This document shows positions 17,849 to 27,265 of a stretch of 64,000 bases of DNA, in pieces. Source of the DNA: Bin25 sp965221765 (GTDB lineage Bacteria > Bacteroidota > Bacteroidia > Flavobacteriales > Flavobacteriaceae); the NCBI GenBank assembly GCA_965221765.1, contig OZ244911.1, positions 806,001 through 870,000 of the forward strand, given 5' to 3'. The notes under the pieces were generated by a model that did not search any database, was not told the origin of the DNA, and saw only the letters and a list, made by a program, of their open reading frames with translations. The position numbers and the translations under genes were made by a program. Position 1 is the stretch's first letter. Each line of letters starts with the position of its first letter.

Positions 17849-18853
17849 TCAATGAATCTGTGGCATGTGAATCGCTTCGCAAGATGTATCCCAAATTTTA
17901 TTTAGAACTGTCAAAATTTCATCATGCGTTTTTGCTGTTAATAATTGGAGACGAAATGGTTTGATGCCATGAATCCCTTTTAAATAATTTCTATAATGTC
18001 TTCTCATTTCTAAAATTCCAAGGGTAGAGCCTTTCCATCTAATGGCCATTTCTAAGTGTCGTTTAATCGTATCTATTCGCTCTTCGATACATGGAGAATC
18101 TAATGCTTGTCCTGATGATAAATAATGTTTTACTTCATTAAAAAACCAAGGATTGCCGATGCATGCTCGACCAATCATCGCTCCATCCAATCCATAATCA
18201 TCACGCATAACTTCTGCTTTTTTAGGAGAATCAACATCCCCATTACCAAAAACGGGGATATGCATCCGTGGATTTTTTTTTACTTGAGCAATTGGTTTCC
18301 AATTGGCATGTCCTTTATACATCTGTGCTCTTGTTCTGCCATGAATAGCAATGGCCTGTATGCCAACATCTTGTAAACGTTCAGCAACATCAACGATTTT
18401 GATGGAATCATAATCCCATCCCAATCGGGTTTTAACCGTGATGGGTAGATGGGTTCTTTTAACCATTTCTTTTGTTAGAGATACCATTTTGGGAATATCC
18501 TTCAGAATAGCAGCCCCAGCTCCTTTGCAGACCACTTTTTTCACTGGACATCCATAATTGATATCGATAAAGTCTGGATTGGTTTTTTCAACGATATCAA
18601 TGGATTGAATCATCGAATCCAAATGAGCTCCAAAAATTTGAATAGCCACAGGACGTTCTGTTTGATAAATATCGAGTTTTTGAACGCTTTTGGCGGCATT
18701 ACGAATCAAACCTTCACTAGAAATAAATTCAGTATAAACCACATCAGCTCCATTTTCTTTGCATAGTGTCCGAAATGGAGGATCACTGACATCCTCCATG
18801 GGGGCCAATAATAAAGGAAATTCACCTAATTCGAGATTTTTGATTTTGACCAT
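17849..18853 (-). CDS. dusB: tRNA-dihydrouridine synthase
   Basis: A 334-residue FMN enzyme that reduces uridine to dihydrouridine in the tRNA D-loop. Visible landmarks: APMEDVSDPPFR at the start of the TIM barrel, DINYGCPVKKVVCKGAG with the catalytic cysteine, TVKTRLGWD, IAIHGRTRAQMYKG and IGRACIGNPWFF for phosphate/FMN binding; the final ~90 residues are the helical tRNA-binding domain. Length and motifs fit the DusB/bacterial Dus group; the choice of DusB over other Dus types is by similarity to the usual Bacteroidota member. ATG at 18851-18853. It is divergent from lepA, whose start lies ~130 bp away, so the two share a promoter region. Confidence 0.92.
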   Translation of the reverse strand: MVKIKNLELGEFPLLLAPMEDVSDPPFRTLCKENGADVVYTEFISSEGLIRNAAKSVQKLDIYQTERPVAIQIFGAHLDSMIQSIDIVEKTNPDFIDINYGCPVKKVVCKGAGAAILKDIPKMVSLTKEMVKRTHLPITVKTRLGWDYDSIKIVDVAERLQDVGIQAIAIHGRTRAQMYKGHANWKPIAQVKKNPRMHIPVFGNGDVDSPKKAEVMRDDYGLDGAMIGRACIGNPWFFNEVKHYLSSGQALDSPCIEERIDTIKRHLEMAIRWKGSTLGILEMRRHYRNYLKGIHGIKPFRLQLLTAKTHDEILTVLNKIWDTSCEAIHMPQIH

Positions 18854-18983
18854 AATTGTTCAACACAAAAATAATTGAAGATTCGAGTGTGGGATTTATT
18901 GGATAAAATTTCCTTTGAATCAGTAATGATGAATGGGAGCCTATGGGGATAAAGTATCTTTGCCATCCAATTTTGAGTCATCA

Positions 18984-20780
18984 GTGAACCATATTCGAAA
19001 TTTTTGCATCGTAGCACATATTGACCATGGCAAGAGTACGCTTGCCGATTGCTTGTTGGATTATACCAATACCATTCATAGTCGTCAAAAACGGGAGCAA
19101 CTACTAGATAATATGGATTTGGAAAGAGAAAGAGGGATTACTATCAAATCACATGCCATCCAAATGGAGCACCAACATAAAAATCAAAAATTTATTTTTA
19201 ATTTGATTGATACACCAGGACATGTTGATTTTTCTTATGAAGTCTCGAGATCCATTGCAGCATGTGAAGGAGCTCTCTTGGTTGTTGATGCGTCTCAAAG
19301 TATTCAAGCTCAAACAATTTCAAATTTATATTTAGCAGTTGATAATGAATTAGAAATCATTCCCGTCATCAATAAAGTGGATCTACCTTCGGCCAATGTG
19401 GAAAGTGTAACAGATCACATTGTGGGATTGCTGGGGTGTTCTGAAGATGAAATCATAACTACTTCAGCTAAAACAGGGTTCGGAGTTGAAAAAATCATTC
19501 AAGCCATCATCGAGCGAATTCCCTCCCCAAAAGGAAATCCCAATGAACCACTTCAAGCATTGATTTTTGATTCAGTATTTAATTCTTACCGAGGTGTTGA
19601 AACCTATTTTAGAATTTTTAATGGAAAAATTTCTAAAGGCGATAAAGTTCAATTTCTTTCCACTGGAAAAAGTTACCAAGCCGATGAAATAGGCATTTTA
19701 AAATTAGATAAGTATCCTACTGATGTTCTATCAGCAGGCAATGTGGGGTATCTCATCACGGGAATCAAGCAAGCAAAAGAAGTTAAAGTAGGAGATACGA
19801 TCACTCATTTAGATCATCCGACATCCCATGCAGTTGAAGGATTTGAAGATGTCAAACCCATGGTTTTTGCAGGGATATATCCCATCAATACCGATGAATT
19901 TGAAGAATTAAGAAATAGCATGGAAAAATTGCAATTAAATGATGCATCGCTACAATATATTCCAGAAAGTTCCAATGCCCTTGGTTTTGGATTTCGGTGC
20001 GGATTTTTAGGCATGCTTCATTTGGAAATCATTCAAGAACGATTAGAGCGTGAATTTGATATGTTGGTTATCACAACGGTCCCCAATGTTTCCTACCATG
20101 CCTTTACTAGAAAAAATCCGGACCAACCGGTTTTGGTAAATAATCCTTCAGATTTGCCTGATCTTTCGGTAATTGATCGCATTGAAGAGCCTTTTATTGA
20201 AGCTAGTGTCATCACCAAAGCGGATTTTGTAGGTAGCATCATGAAGCTGTGTATTGATAAGCGTGGAATCATTAAAGGGCAGTCTTATTTAACGCCTGAA
20301 AGGGTAGAACTTGTTTTTGAAATGCCATTGGCTGAAATTGTATTTGATTTTTATGATAAACTCAAAACCTATTCCAAAGGATATGCTTCTTTTGATTATC
20401 ATCCTATAGGCATGCGACCGAGCAAATTAGTGAAGGTAGATGTCTTACTCAATGGAAATCAAGTGGATGCCTTATCAGCCTTGATTCATACCACTAGTGC
20501 ATACGCCATCGGAAAACGAATGTGTCAGCGGCTACAAAAATTAATTCCACGCCAACAATTTGATATTCCGATACAAGCGGCCATAGGGAGCAAAATCATT
20601 GCTCGTGAAACCATTAAAGCTGTTCGAAAAGACGTGACGGCAAAATGTTATGGTGGAGATATTACTCGAAAAAGAAAACTTTTAGAAAATCAAAAGGCAG
20701 GAAAGAAAAAAATGCGTCAAATCGGCAATGTTGAAATTCCCAAAAAAGCTTTTATGACTATTTTAAAACTCAACGATTAA
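18984..20780 (+). CDS. lepA: Elongation factor 4 (LepA), translational GTPase
   Basis: Ribosome back-translocase GTPase acting on stalled ribosomes. G1 AHIDHGKST, G2 ERERGITI, G3 DTPGHVDF, G4 NKVD, and the LepA-specific C-terminus with KCYGGDITRKRKLLENQ are all present. An upstream ATG at 18933 would give 615 residues with an unrelated 17-residue leader; GTG at 18984 gives VNHIRNFCIVAHIDHG and 598 residues, matching the usual N-terminus and length of about 599, so I place the start there. It is a single gene, divergent from dusB and followed closely by the second copy of the 126 bp repeat. Confidence 0.95.
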   Translation: MNHIRNFCIVAHIDHGKSTLADCLLDYTNTIHSRQKREQLLDNMDLERERGITIKSHAIQMEHQHKNQKFIFNLIDTPGHVDFSYEVSRSIAACEGALLVVDASQSIQAQTISNLYLAVDNELEIIPVINKVDLPSANVESVTDHIVGLLGCSEDEIITTSAKTGFGVEKIIQAIIERIPSPKGNPNEPLQALIFDSVFNSYRGVETYFRIFNGKISKGDKVQFLSTGKSYQADEIGILKLDKYPTDVLSAGNVGYLITGIKQAKEVKVGDTITHLDHPTSHAVEGFEDVKPMVFAGIYPINTDEFEELRNSMEKLQLNDASLQYIPESSNALGFGFRCGFLGMLHLEIIQERLEREFDMLVITTVPNVSYHAFTRKNPDQPVLVNNPSDLPDLSVIDRIEEPFIEASVITKADFVGSIMKLCIDKRGIIKGQSYLTPERVELVFEMPLAEIVFDFYDKLKTYSKGYASFDYHPIGMRPSKLVKVDVLLNGNQVDALSALIHTTSAYAIGKRMCQRLQKLIPRQQFDIPIQAAIGSKIIARETIKAVRKDVTAKCYGGDITRKRKLLENQKAGKKKMRQIGNVEIPKKAFMTILKLND

Positions 20781-20855
20781 TCAACCAAGAGAGGTATGGA
20801 AAAAAACTTTATTCGGCCGTGGTTTATTAGCAGAGACTTTATGACAGAAGATGAG

Positions 20856-20981
20856 ACTAGGTTGCGCTTTAAATTACTTTTTAAAGTCATGAAATAATTT
20901 TTATTTTTTAGACTTGTTTGCTTTATATTAAGAGGGAATGAGAGCAAATCTAGTGCATATAATCTAGATAACAAGTTGGTA
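20856..20981. mobile_element. MITE-like repeat, copy A
   Basis: This block, 75 bp after lepA, aligns over exactly 126 positions with 3035-3160 (about 73% identical by hand count). The two outer thirds are the best conserved, the central ~20 bp hardly at all. The ends again form an imperfect inverted repeat (CTAGGTTGC and CCAACTTG) and the right end abuts TA. The short minus-strand reading frame across it has no family match and is probably not a gene. The rest of 20781-21199 shows no other feature I can assign. Confidence 0.55.
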
Positions 20982-21199
20982 TGTGAGAAGCCAAAGGGTT
21001 TAACCATTGTTTTCTACCCCATCCCATAGATGTTGGTCATAGGGTTTTATCGTTATTTGTTCTGCAGATGAATGCTAAGAGTTTGGATTGCATCTCAGAG
21101 AGATATGATAGAGATCTCAACCCCCAATCAGGATATAATGATTACATTAGTCCAAAAATAAAATTCATGGGAGTACTAAAGTTTAACCCAAAAGAAATC

Positions 21200-22249
21200 A
21201 TGAGAATTCGTATCGTAGTTTTTTCTTTCATGTGTGTATTCCATCACGGATATGGTCAAGAAAATACAGATGATTTAGATTTATCCAAAATGATTCAACC
21301 CATTGATGAAGCCAATATTTTAAGAGATGAGAATTACCATAACTGGGGATCATCAATCGTCAAAGGAAAAGATGGGAAATATCATTTGTTTTATGCTCAA
21401 ATGCCCAAAGAACATGGATTTCGTTCTTGGCTAACCGATGGTGTTATTTCTCGAGCGACTGCAGATCATCCCTCAGGTCCTTATGTCCATCAAGAAGTGG
21501 TTTTAGAAGGTCGTGGGCATGGACATTGGGATGCCCACACCGCTCATAATCCTAGAATAAAGTTTTTTGAAGGCAAGTATTATCTCTATTATATGTCAAC
21601 CAATATCGATGATAGAGAACTGACTAAGGATCAATGGTACCAAGCTAGATTTGAAGATATTGAAAATGAATATAGAGCATTGGTGCGAGAAAATCAACGC
21701 ATTGGGGTGGCGGTTGCCAATGACATCAATGGACCGTGGAAAAGATTTGATGCTCCCATTGTGGAGCCTGCAGGCCCTATTGTAAAAATAACGTGTAATC
21801 CGGCCATTGCACAGCGTCCGGATGGGGGCTATATCATGTTGGTCAGAGGAGATAAACCCAATCAAGAAAGATTGGTACGCAGTCAAGCAGTAGCCTTGTC
21901 TCCCTCACCGATTGGCCCTTGGGAAATTCTTCCAACTGCTGCTGTTGGGGATTTGAATTCAGAAGATCCTGCAATTTGGTATGATGAGAAGAGAAAACGA
22001 TATTACGGTATTTATCATGCTTTTGGTTATATGGGTTTGATTACTTCTGAAGATGGAAAACAATGGCGAAGAGCAAAGAATTATAAAGTCTTAGGAAAAA
22101 CCATTACCCATAAAGATGGAAAGCAATTAGATGTCGCGAGACTAGAGCGTCCTTTTGTTTATATTGAAGATGGGTTGGCTAGAGTAATGACCGTGGCGGT
22201 CAGAGAAAAAGATGGGACCACATACTCTTTGTTTCTTCCTTTGAAATAG
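21200..22249 (+). CDS. Exported five-bladed beta-propeller glycosidase (GH43/GH117-like)
   Basis: About 349 residues from ATG at 21200, which begins a good Sec signal (MRIRIVVFSFMCVFHHGYGQ); a longer frame from 21068 adds 44 unlikely residues. The sequence has repeated propeller blade hallmarks: NWGSSIVKGKDGKYHLFYA, HNPRIKFFEGKYYLYYMS, CNPAIAQRPDGGYIMLVRG, SEDPAIWYDEKRKRYYGIYHAF and a final DVARLERPFVYIEDG. Acidic residues at blade starts resemble the catalytic set of GH43/GH62/GH32/GH117-type enzymes. It most probably cleaves a glycosidic bond of a marine polysaccharide in the periplasm or outside, but neither family nor substrate can be fixed from motifs. No operon partner is visible; a broken ATPase follows. 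Confidence 0.62.
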   Translation: MRIRIVVFSFMCVFHHGYGQENTDDLDLSKMIQPIDEANILRDENYHNWGSSIVKGKDGKYHLFYAQMPKEHGFRSWLTDGVISRATADHPSGPYVHQEVVLEGRGHGHWDAHTAHNPRIKFFEGKYYLYYMSTNIDDRELTKDQWYQARFEDIENEYRALVRENQRIGVAVANDINGPWKRFDAPIVEPAGPIVKITCNPAIAQRPDGGYIMLVRGDKPNQERLVRSQAVALSPSPIGPWEILPTAAVGDLNSEDPAIWYDEKRKRYYGIYHAFGYMGLITSEDGKQWRRAKNYKVLGKTITHKDGKQLDVARLERPFVYIEDGLARVMTVAVREKDGTTYSLFLPLK

Positions 22250-22699
22250 TCAAATTAATGATAGGAATGATATTATAACATAATCATAGGCAGTTAAATT
22301 CTATGGAGGAAAAGAGTCCTCTACGAATGTTAAGAGAAGGAGGATATCCAAGATAAAAAAAGAAATCCGAAGCCTAACGATAAGTATGATTTCGAGATAA
22401 AAGATTTGAATTTAAAGAAATGACAGCAATTGTGATATTCCCTAAGCGATATAAAAGACAAATATAAAGAAGAAGATTATCGAATGCTTTATAAGAACTA
22501 TAAGAGAGCTTCTATTGCAAATTTTTGCCATATGGTATATAGCAACATAAATATCTAATGAAAAAGTTCGTTTGAATATCGTGATAATATATCAAATCGA
22601 AGAAAACATGGTTCTTTTTAATCGGTTTACATTAGGAGCTCAATCCGATATAACAGCGTTTTCTGCTGAAAATCAAACTAGAAAATAAAGTATTATACT
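22250..22699. other. Non-coding or decayed stretch
   Basis: This 450 bp gap holds short coding-like pieces on the plus strand (NSMEEKSPLRMLREGGYPR, later DIKDKYKEEDYRMLYKNYK) interrupted by stops. They look like the remains of one or two small genes, possibly from an element linked to the ATPase that follows, but I cannot name a family. No RNA gene, repeat array or terminator is evident. Confidence 0.3.
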
Positions 22700-23887
22700 T
22701 TGAAGCATAACTTTAAAAGAGTTGAAGTTTTTCTGTTAATTTCAAAAAACCAAGATGGGGTTCAAATTTTAAATCAACAAAATAATGGGGAATCATGTTC
22801 ATCGATAGAGGGAAAGCAAAATATTTTCATGGGAGACAAACAAGAGCGCGCGACCTTCGATGGATTTTTAAGGTATTCCATCGAAAATAATTCAGGGACG
22901 AGTTTTTTAATTCAAGGTTCTCCGGCGTTGGAAAAACGACATTAAAAGAAAAAATCTCAGAAGAAGCTCGAAAGGGTGGTATGTGGTTGAAATTGATTCT
23001 TCGGCTTTGTATGATTTAAAAGAATTTAGGGATTTATTAGGGTTAGAAAATTGGTACGAATTTTGGAAGAAAGAAACGCTTCATTTAAAAAGGGGGGGGG
23101 TGGATTGCTTCGTTACAGATAGATTTAAAGGTGCCATTGAATCTGAACACCTTTCAAAAGACCTTAAAGGAATTAAAAAAAACCAGTAGTATTAGTCTTG
23201 GATGAGGCTCAAGAGTTAAAACCGGAGAATTATTCAAAAGAAGAGATACAATCAATTAAAACCCTTCTTAAAAACATTCATAATATAAAGACTAGTCATG
23301 GCTTTATGTTCCTTATTTGTGGTTTAGGAACGACAAATCAGATTCTAGGTGACTATGGCATTTCAAGATTTGCGGGGAATTCGGTGATTAATTTAAATGA
23401 ATTAGATAAAGTATCAGAAAGAAAGATTATATGGGATTGGTTGGTTCATGATGCGGGGATAGATCAACACCTTCCGGAGTTAGAGTATTGGATAAATAGG
23501 ATTCAAGAAAACACTTATCAATGGCCAAAACATATTGTATTTATTCAGCGATTGCATCGAATTTTAAATCAACAAGGACTAGAAAAAGTATTAGAGTTGG
23601 GTAAAAATTCAAGGCATGAATATTATGAAGGTCGTGTTTAATGTATTCAGCAAAAAAAACGAGAAGCCATCGCGTCCTTTGTAAAAACAAATAATAAAGT
23701 TCAAAAAGAAGATATCATAGAACATTTTGACTCCTATGATTTTATTAAAAATCCAAAAAAGCTTTTTGAAAGAGCACTAGAAAAAAGCGTCTCTCACCAA
23801 CAAAGGGATGGGCGTTTTTCTGTCCCTTCCATGAACACTTGGTTGATTCATCATTATTCAGTTTCAAAAAAAGCTAATGGAAAATAA
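22700..23887 (+). pseudogene. Broken ATP-binding (AAA) protein
   Basis: Joining three frames gives a STAND/AAA-like ATPase: FDGFLRYSIENNSGTSFLIQG, then VGKTTLKEKISEEARKGG (Walker A, other frame, near 22930), VEIDSSALYDLKEFRDLLG, and, after a shift at an A8 run near 23180, VVLVLDEAQELKPENYSKE (Walker B), FLICGLGTTNQILGDYG and IIWDWLVHDAGI. A TAA at 23639-23641 is followed in frame by QQKKREAIASFVKTNN and a winged-helix-like end SVPSMNTWLIHHYSV. Some shifts sit at homopolymers (G9 near 23092, A8), but the Walker A shift and the TAA do not, so real decay is likely. Function unknown; such ATPases are often accessory or defence genes. Confidence 0.75.
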
Positions 23888-24010
23888 GTGGAAGGATAAA
23901 TCAAGATGGCTCAAGCACGATAAAGAGGCGTTAAGTTCTATGGAAGAAAGAGTTAAATCATTGCTTTTAGACTTTCTAAGCTTGCCATGATGTTATATAG
24001 AGTTCGAAAT

Positions 24011-24064
24011 TAGACCAATTGACTATCCATCAATAGACAAATCTAGTGAGAAAAGCTAGTTGGT
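24011..24064. repeat. Possible truncated third copy of the MITE-like repeat
   Basis: Two blocks match copy A in order: AAATCTAGTG (10/10) and, after a shorter spacer, AGTTGGTA (8/8, the copy's right terminus followed by TA-rich sequence). A TTAGAC block lies upstream. An internally deleted copy is plausible, but such short matches could be chance in AT-rich DNA. Confidence 0.25.
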
Positions 24065-24084
24065 AAAATTTAGGAACGAAATGG

Positions 24085-24642
24085 TTATTCAATGCTCTTT
24101 TCATCTTCAGAAAAAACTTCAACAATCATATCAATTTCTACTGCAATATTACTCGGAAGAGACCCCATACCAACCGAGGTCCGAACATGTTTTCCTCTTT
24201 GACCAAAGACCTCGACCATTAAATCTGAAACCCCATTAGTGACCAATGAATGATTAGTAAATGTAGGCATAGCATTGACCATACCACGGATTTGCACAAT
24301 CTGTTTAACACGATTTAAGTTCCCCAATGAAGCTTTGATTTTTGCTAATTGTCCTAATCCAGTGATGCGAGCTGCTTGATAGCCTTGTTCAATGCTTAAA
24401 TCATGACCTAATTTGCCTGTAATATAAGTGCCATCTTCAAGGAGTGGGCCGTGTCCAGCTAAAAAGAGCAAGTGACCGACTTGAATATCTCCGACATAGT
24501 TCGCCACGGGCTGAGGTACCTCGGGTAGTATTATTCCTAATGACAATAATTGATATTCAGGATCATAAATCGAATCTATTTGTGCTTTGAGATTCGTAAA
24601 AACCAATACAGTAATTAAAAACGATAGCGAAAGAGATTTCAT
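24085..24642 (-). CDS. Exported RidA-family imine/enamine hydrolase (second copy)
   Basis: A 185-residue YjgF/YER057c/UK114 protein with a clear Sec signal (residues 1-20, LSFLITVLVFTNLKAQ). The body has the RidA fold pattern: GHLLFLAGHGPLLEDG, QAARITGLGQLAKIKASLG, VRTSVGMGSLPSNIAVEID with the conserved arginine that binds the substrate carboxylate. RidA enzymes hydrolyse the enamine/imine released by PLP-dependent eliminations to a keto acid and ammonia; members are normally cytoplasmic. This is the last gene of the eight-gene minus-strand operon and overlaps the SelA-like PLP gene by ATGA, the very type of enzyme whose product it would process. It is longer than typical RidA (~125), being of the YoaB-like longer subgroup. 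Confidence 0.85.
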   Translation of the reverse strand: MKSLSLSFLITVLVFTNLKAQIDSIYDPEYQLLSLGIILPEVPQPVANYVGDIQVGHLLFLAGHGPLLEDGTYITGKLGHDLSIEQGYQAARITGLGQLAKIKASLGNLNRVKQIVQIRGMVNAMPTFTNHSLVTNGVSDLMVEVFGQRGKHVRTSVGMGSLPSNIAVEIDMIVEVFSEDEKSIE

Positions 24643-25853
24643 ATAGCAAATTGTTGTAATAGCTCTTGAACGCGCATGGCCACAATACGTTCTTGACCGG
24701 GAACCATCATCCAGGTTGTGATTCCAACATGCTCTTTATTACCAACCGTAGCGATGGATGGATGTCCTAATTTTAATTTTTGTCGAAAATCATTAGGCGA
24801 TATCGCCACTTTTGATGCATCCCAAAATAATTTTAGACTAGGTACATGGTTGGCATGAGGTGGAACATGTACCTGAGCCTCAACTCCTGAGATCGAAAGG
24901 GCACTTTTTTTAATGAGTTCAATTTGATGTTCCCAAAATTTCCATTGGCTTTGATGGTCTGTTTTTAAATAGCGTTCTAAAGCAACCAACATCCCTAAGA
25001 TTTCTTCTTTATTGACTTTCATGCCTCGACCAATGGTTTGACCACGAGGTGGGGTATGCAACCGAGCTGCTTGAATGTATTTTTTCTTGCCATAAAGTAA
25101 TCCTGCACTTTGGGGACCACGCAATCCTTTACCTCCTGAAAAGGTGACTAAATCAAATCCTATTTTTTGGAATTTAAATAGATTTTCAACCGGTGGGACA
25201 TCCGCCGCACAATCGATTAATGTGGGAATATCATATTGTTTGCCGATATCAACCCACTCTTGCCACTTAATGTTTCCCAAATGGGTGTTGGCATTTAAAA
25301 ACCACAAAAGAGCGGTTTTTTTTGATATCGCTTTTTTGAGTTGCTCAGCAGTTTCTATAAATACTACTTTGGCTCCGACATTAGTTAATGCTTGTTTATA
25401 ACCAATATCATGACTTTTTTGAATAATAACCTGATCGGGCATGCCCTTGGTATTCGGCAATTGGGATACTTTTTTCGGATCCAAGCCGGTCATTAAACCA
25501 GCCATAGCTATCGACATCGCACCAAAACATCCTGAGGTCACCGTGGCATCTTCACAATCCAATAATTGGGCTATCCTCAAACCAACTTTGTCTTGTAATT
25601 CATCTAGGTCAACATATTGGGTTGTTCCAAATTGAATGGCTTCAATCACCTCTTGTGGCATCAGAGATCCAGTCATGGAGGTATAGGTTCCAGCGGCATT
25701 AATAAAGGTTCGAACCCCTAGTTCTTTAAAAAAATCTCTGCTTATAGCATCAGTCGTTGCTGGTTTGTCAGTAGCCTTTAAGATTTGATGGCTTCCGAAT
25801 CCAACAAAAGGTAAAGATCCAAGTAGTTTTAATAAATGTCTTCTAGCTAACAT
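24639..25853 (-). CDS. Tat-exported SelA-like PLP enzyme (amino-acid/aldosaminate lyase type)
   Basis: About 404 residues from ATG at 25851-25853 (MLARRHLLKLLGS, a twin-arginine-type signal); a longer frame from 25880 would overlap the preceding gene. The fold is PLP type I, SelA-like/aminotransferase V: RTFINAAGTYTSMTGS, TSGCFGAMSIAMAGLM, LIDCAADVPP, and the PLP lysine in TFSGGKGLRGPQSAG. Closest characterised relatives in this branch include D-glucosaminate-6-phosphate ammonia-lyase, which removes the amino group by alpha,beta-elimination. True selenocysteine synthase is unlikely: it is exported and no selenium genes are nearby. Tat export fits an enzyme that must fold around its cofactor first. 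It sits between two RidA genes, implying release of an enamine product. Substrate inferred, not shown. Confidence 0.82.
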   Translation of the reverse strand: MLARRHLLKLLGSLPFVGFGSHQILKATDKPATTDAISRDFFKELGVRTFINAAGTYTSMTGSLMPQEVIEAIQFGTTQYVDLDELQDKVGLRIAQLLDCEDATVTSGCFGAMSIAMAGLMTGLDPKKVSQLPNTKGMPDQVIIQKSHDIGYKQALTNVGAKVVFIETAEQLKKAISKKTALLWFLNANTHLGNIKWQEWVDIGKQYDIPTLIDCAADVPPVENLFKFQKIGFDLVTFSGGKGLRGPQSAGLLYGKKKYIQAARLHTPPRGQTIGRGMKVNKEEILGMLVALERYLKTDHQSQWKFWEHQIELIKKSALSISGVEAQVHVPPHANHVPSLKLFWDASKVAISPNDFRQKLKLGHPSIATVGNKEHVGITTWMMVPGQERIVAMRVQELLQQFAI

Positions 25854-25863
25854 GAAGGTGTTA

Positions 25864-26331
25864 TTAGCCGACAGCAGCAATGCAGTCCATTTCTACAAGC
25901 GAATTACCTGGCACTCCACCATAAGTAGCCACGGTGGTGCGAACGGGTGGATTATCACCAAACCGACCCCGATATACTTCATTCATTGCATGATAATCTG
26001 CTAGATCTGCTAAATAAACATTGACTTTGAGCACTTGTTCCATGGAAGAACCATTTTTTAATAGTTCTTTTTCAAGTTCTTTGAGAACATGGTCTGTATG
26101 ATCTTTGATATCCCCATCAAAATGAGCTCCCTTCCCGGCCACATAGATGGTATTGCCATGTCTTACGGAGCCAGAAAATAAAGGAATTTGTTGATCACTC
26201 GTAATGTTAGAAACCTTCTTTTGGGGGTTTTCTTTATGAGAAGCTCGCACTGAAGTGAGACCAAATAGCCCTGCCAACCCTAGGGTCAATTTTTGAAATG
26301 ATTGACGACGTGAAAGATTAATATGTTTCAT
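25864..26331 (-). CDS. Tat-exported RidA-family imine/enamine hydrolase (first copy)
   Basis: A 155-residue RidA protein with a twin-arginine leader (LSRRQSFQKLTLGLAGLFG) and a core of normal length (~118 residues): IPLFSGSVRHGNTIYVAGKG, VLKELEKELLKNGSSMEQVLK, VNVYLADLADYHAMNEVY, NPPVRTTVATYGGVPGN with the conserved carboxylate-binding arginine, and VEMDCIAAVG. It would hydrolyse reactive imines from the neighbouring PLP enzyme. A Tat signal on a cofactor-free RidA is unusual; it may travel with the PLP enzyme or simply fold fast as a trimer. It lies 18 bp after the RraA-type gene and its stop is just 11 bases before the SelA-like start. Confidence 0.87.
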   Translation of the reverse strand: MKHINLSRRQSFQKLTLGLAGLFGLTSVRASHKENPQKKVSNITSDQQIPLFSGSVRHGNTIYVAGKGAHFDGDIKDHTDHVLKELEKELLKNGSSMEQVLKVNVYLADLADYHAMNEVYRGRFGDNPPVRTTVATYGGVPGNSLVEMDCIAAVG

Positions 26332-26349
26332 GATATGATGTTTAAATGA

Positions 26350-27264
26350 TTACCACATTCGGTTTTCCAATAATTTTTTGACTTGTTCTTCTGAAACAGG
26401 AAGGGAGGCACGATTTTCTTTTAGCCAATTTGAAAAATCAGTTTCTATTGCATCAGTCCATTGATTGTCTATTTGGCCAGGAGTGTAGCGCCCTTCTTTT
26501 AAACGAGTAATTCCAAATAAATCTCGTAATCTCACGATTTCAGACGTTTCCACAACAGTTTGGGCCAAATGAGCTGGAATAAAAATAACCCCTTCTTTTT
26601 TAGCTAATACAACATCTCCAGGCATCACAGTGGCTTGACCGATTCGTATGGGGTAGTTGATACTCAATAGCATGACATGGTTTAGAAATGAAGGATGCCA
26701 ATCTCGGACAAAGGCATTGAATCCTTCGATTTGTGAGAGGCCTTCCAAATCTCTACTAGAGGCATTAAAGACTACGCCGGTTTTGCTTTTGGCATAAATC
26801 GAATTCCCAAGATTATCACCAATTAAAGTCCCGTCGATAATTTTTCCAAATCCATCAGCCACATAAACATCATATAGGGCCAATCGATCAATTGGCCAAG
26901 AATTGGGATTGCCTATTTCTCCTTGTTGGACCCCTTGGTCTTTGATGACCTCTGCTATATCTGGACGTTCTGGCAGGTATTGAACCGTTAGGGCTCGCCC
27001 AACAATGGGAACATCATCATGAAGAGGCTTCCACCCACTTTCAAATTGGTTATGATATCCGTTATTACGTAAGACACCCCAAGCTTCTTCAATAGTGACT
27101 TGCTTCATACGATCGAGTATGTCCGCTGGAACTTTTGGACGTCCATCTTCAAATCGATTTCCCTCCCAATAAGGAGTAAGGTTTAAAAGTTGTTCTTTAT
27201 TGAGATTTTGTCCTTTTGATATAAAGGGACAAAACAATAGAATCATAAAAAAGACTTTCATCAA
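26350..27264 (-). CDS. Exported RraA-type aldolase (HMG/CHA aldolase family)
   Basis: A 304-residue protein with a Sec signal (MMKVFFMILLFCPFISKGQ). The RraA/dimethylmenaquinone methyltransferase-like fold is clear: VGRALTVQYLPERPDI, IDGTLIGDNLGNSIYAKSKT, NASSRDLEGL (the metal/oxyanion Arg-Asp), IRIGQATVMPGDVVLAKKEG, VIFIPAHLAQTVVE. Family enzymes are divalent-metal class II aldolases that cleave 4-hydroxy-2-keto acids to pyruvate (or decarboxylate related acids). Most homologues are cytoplasmic. It is one base from the BASS transporter gene and upstream of RidA and the PLP enzyme, so it would act on the keto acid they release. N- and C-terminal extensions make it longer than E. coli RraA (161). 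Confidence 0.83.
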   Translation of the reverse strand: MMKVFFMILLFCPFISKGQNLNKEQLLNLTPYWEGNRFEDGRPKVPADILDRMKQVTIEEAWGVLRNNGYHNQFESGWKPLHDDVPIVGRALTVQYLPERPDIAEVIKDQGVQQGEIGNPNSWPIDRLALYDVYVADGFGKIIDGTLIGDNLGNSIYAKSKTGVVFNASSRDLEGLSQIEGFNAFVRDWHPSFLNHVMLLSINYPIRIGQATVMPGDVVLAKKEGVIFIPAHLAQTVVETSEIVRLRDLFGITRLKEGRYTPGQIDNQWTDAIETDFSNWLKENRASLPVSEEQVKKLLENRMW

Positions 27265-27265
27265 T

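Noticed and set aside
20777..21007. A 76-codon minus-strand frame after lepA
   Set aside because: It overlaps the 126 bp repeat copy, which accounts for its similarity to a piece of the hipA relic; no protein family recognised.
16312..23887. Reassigned stop codons as the explanation of in-frame TAA/TAG in several genes
   Set aside because: Intact genes in the window end normally with TAA, TAG and TGA, and the interrupted genes also carry frameshifts or belong to accessory families, so decay is simpler.
22280..23960. Two similar ~28 bp strings (near 22290 and 23925) flanking the broken ATPase, considered as target or element repeats
   Set aside because: Both can be read as similar coding sequence (SMEE motif) and neither has inverted ends; too weak to call a mobile element.
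24639..25853. True selenocysteine synthase (SelA)
   Set aside because: The protein has an export signal, sits in a sugar-acid operon and no other selenium genes are present; the broader SelA-like lyase group fits better.
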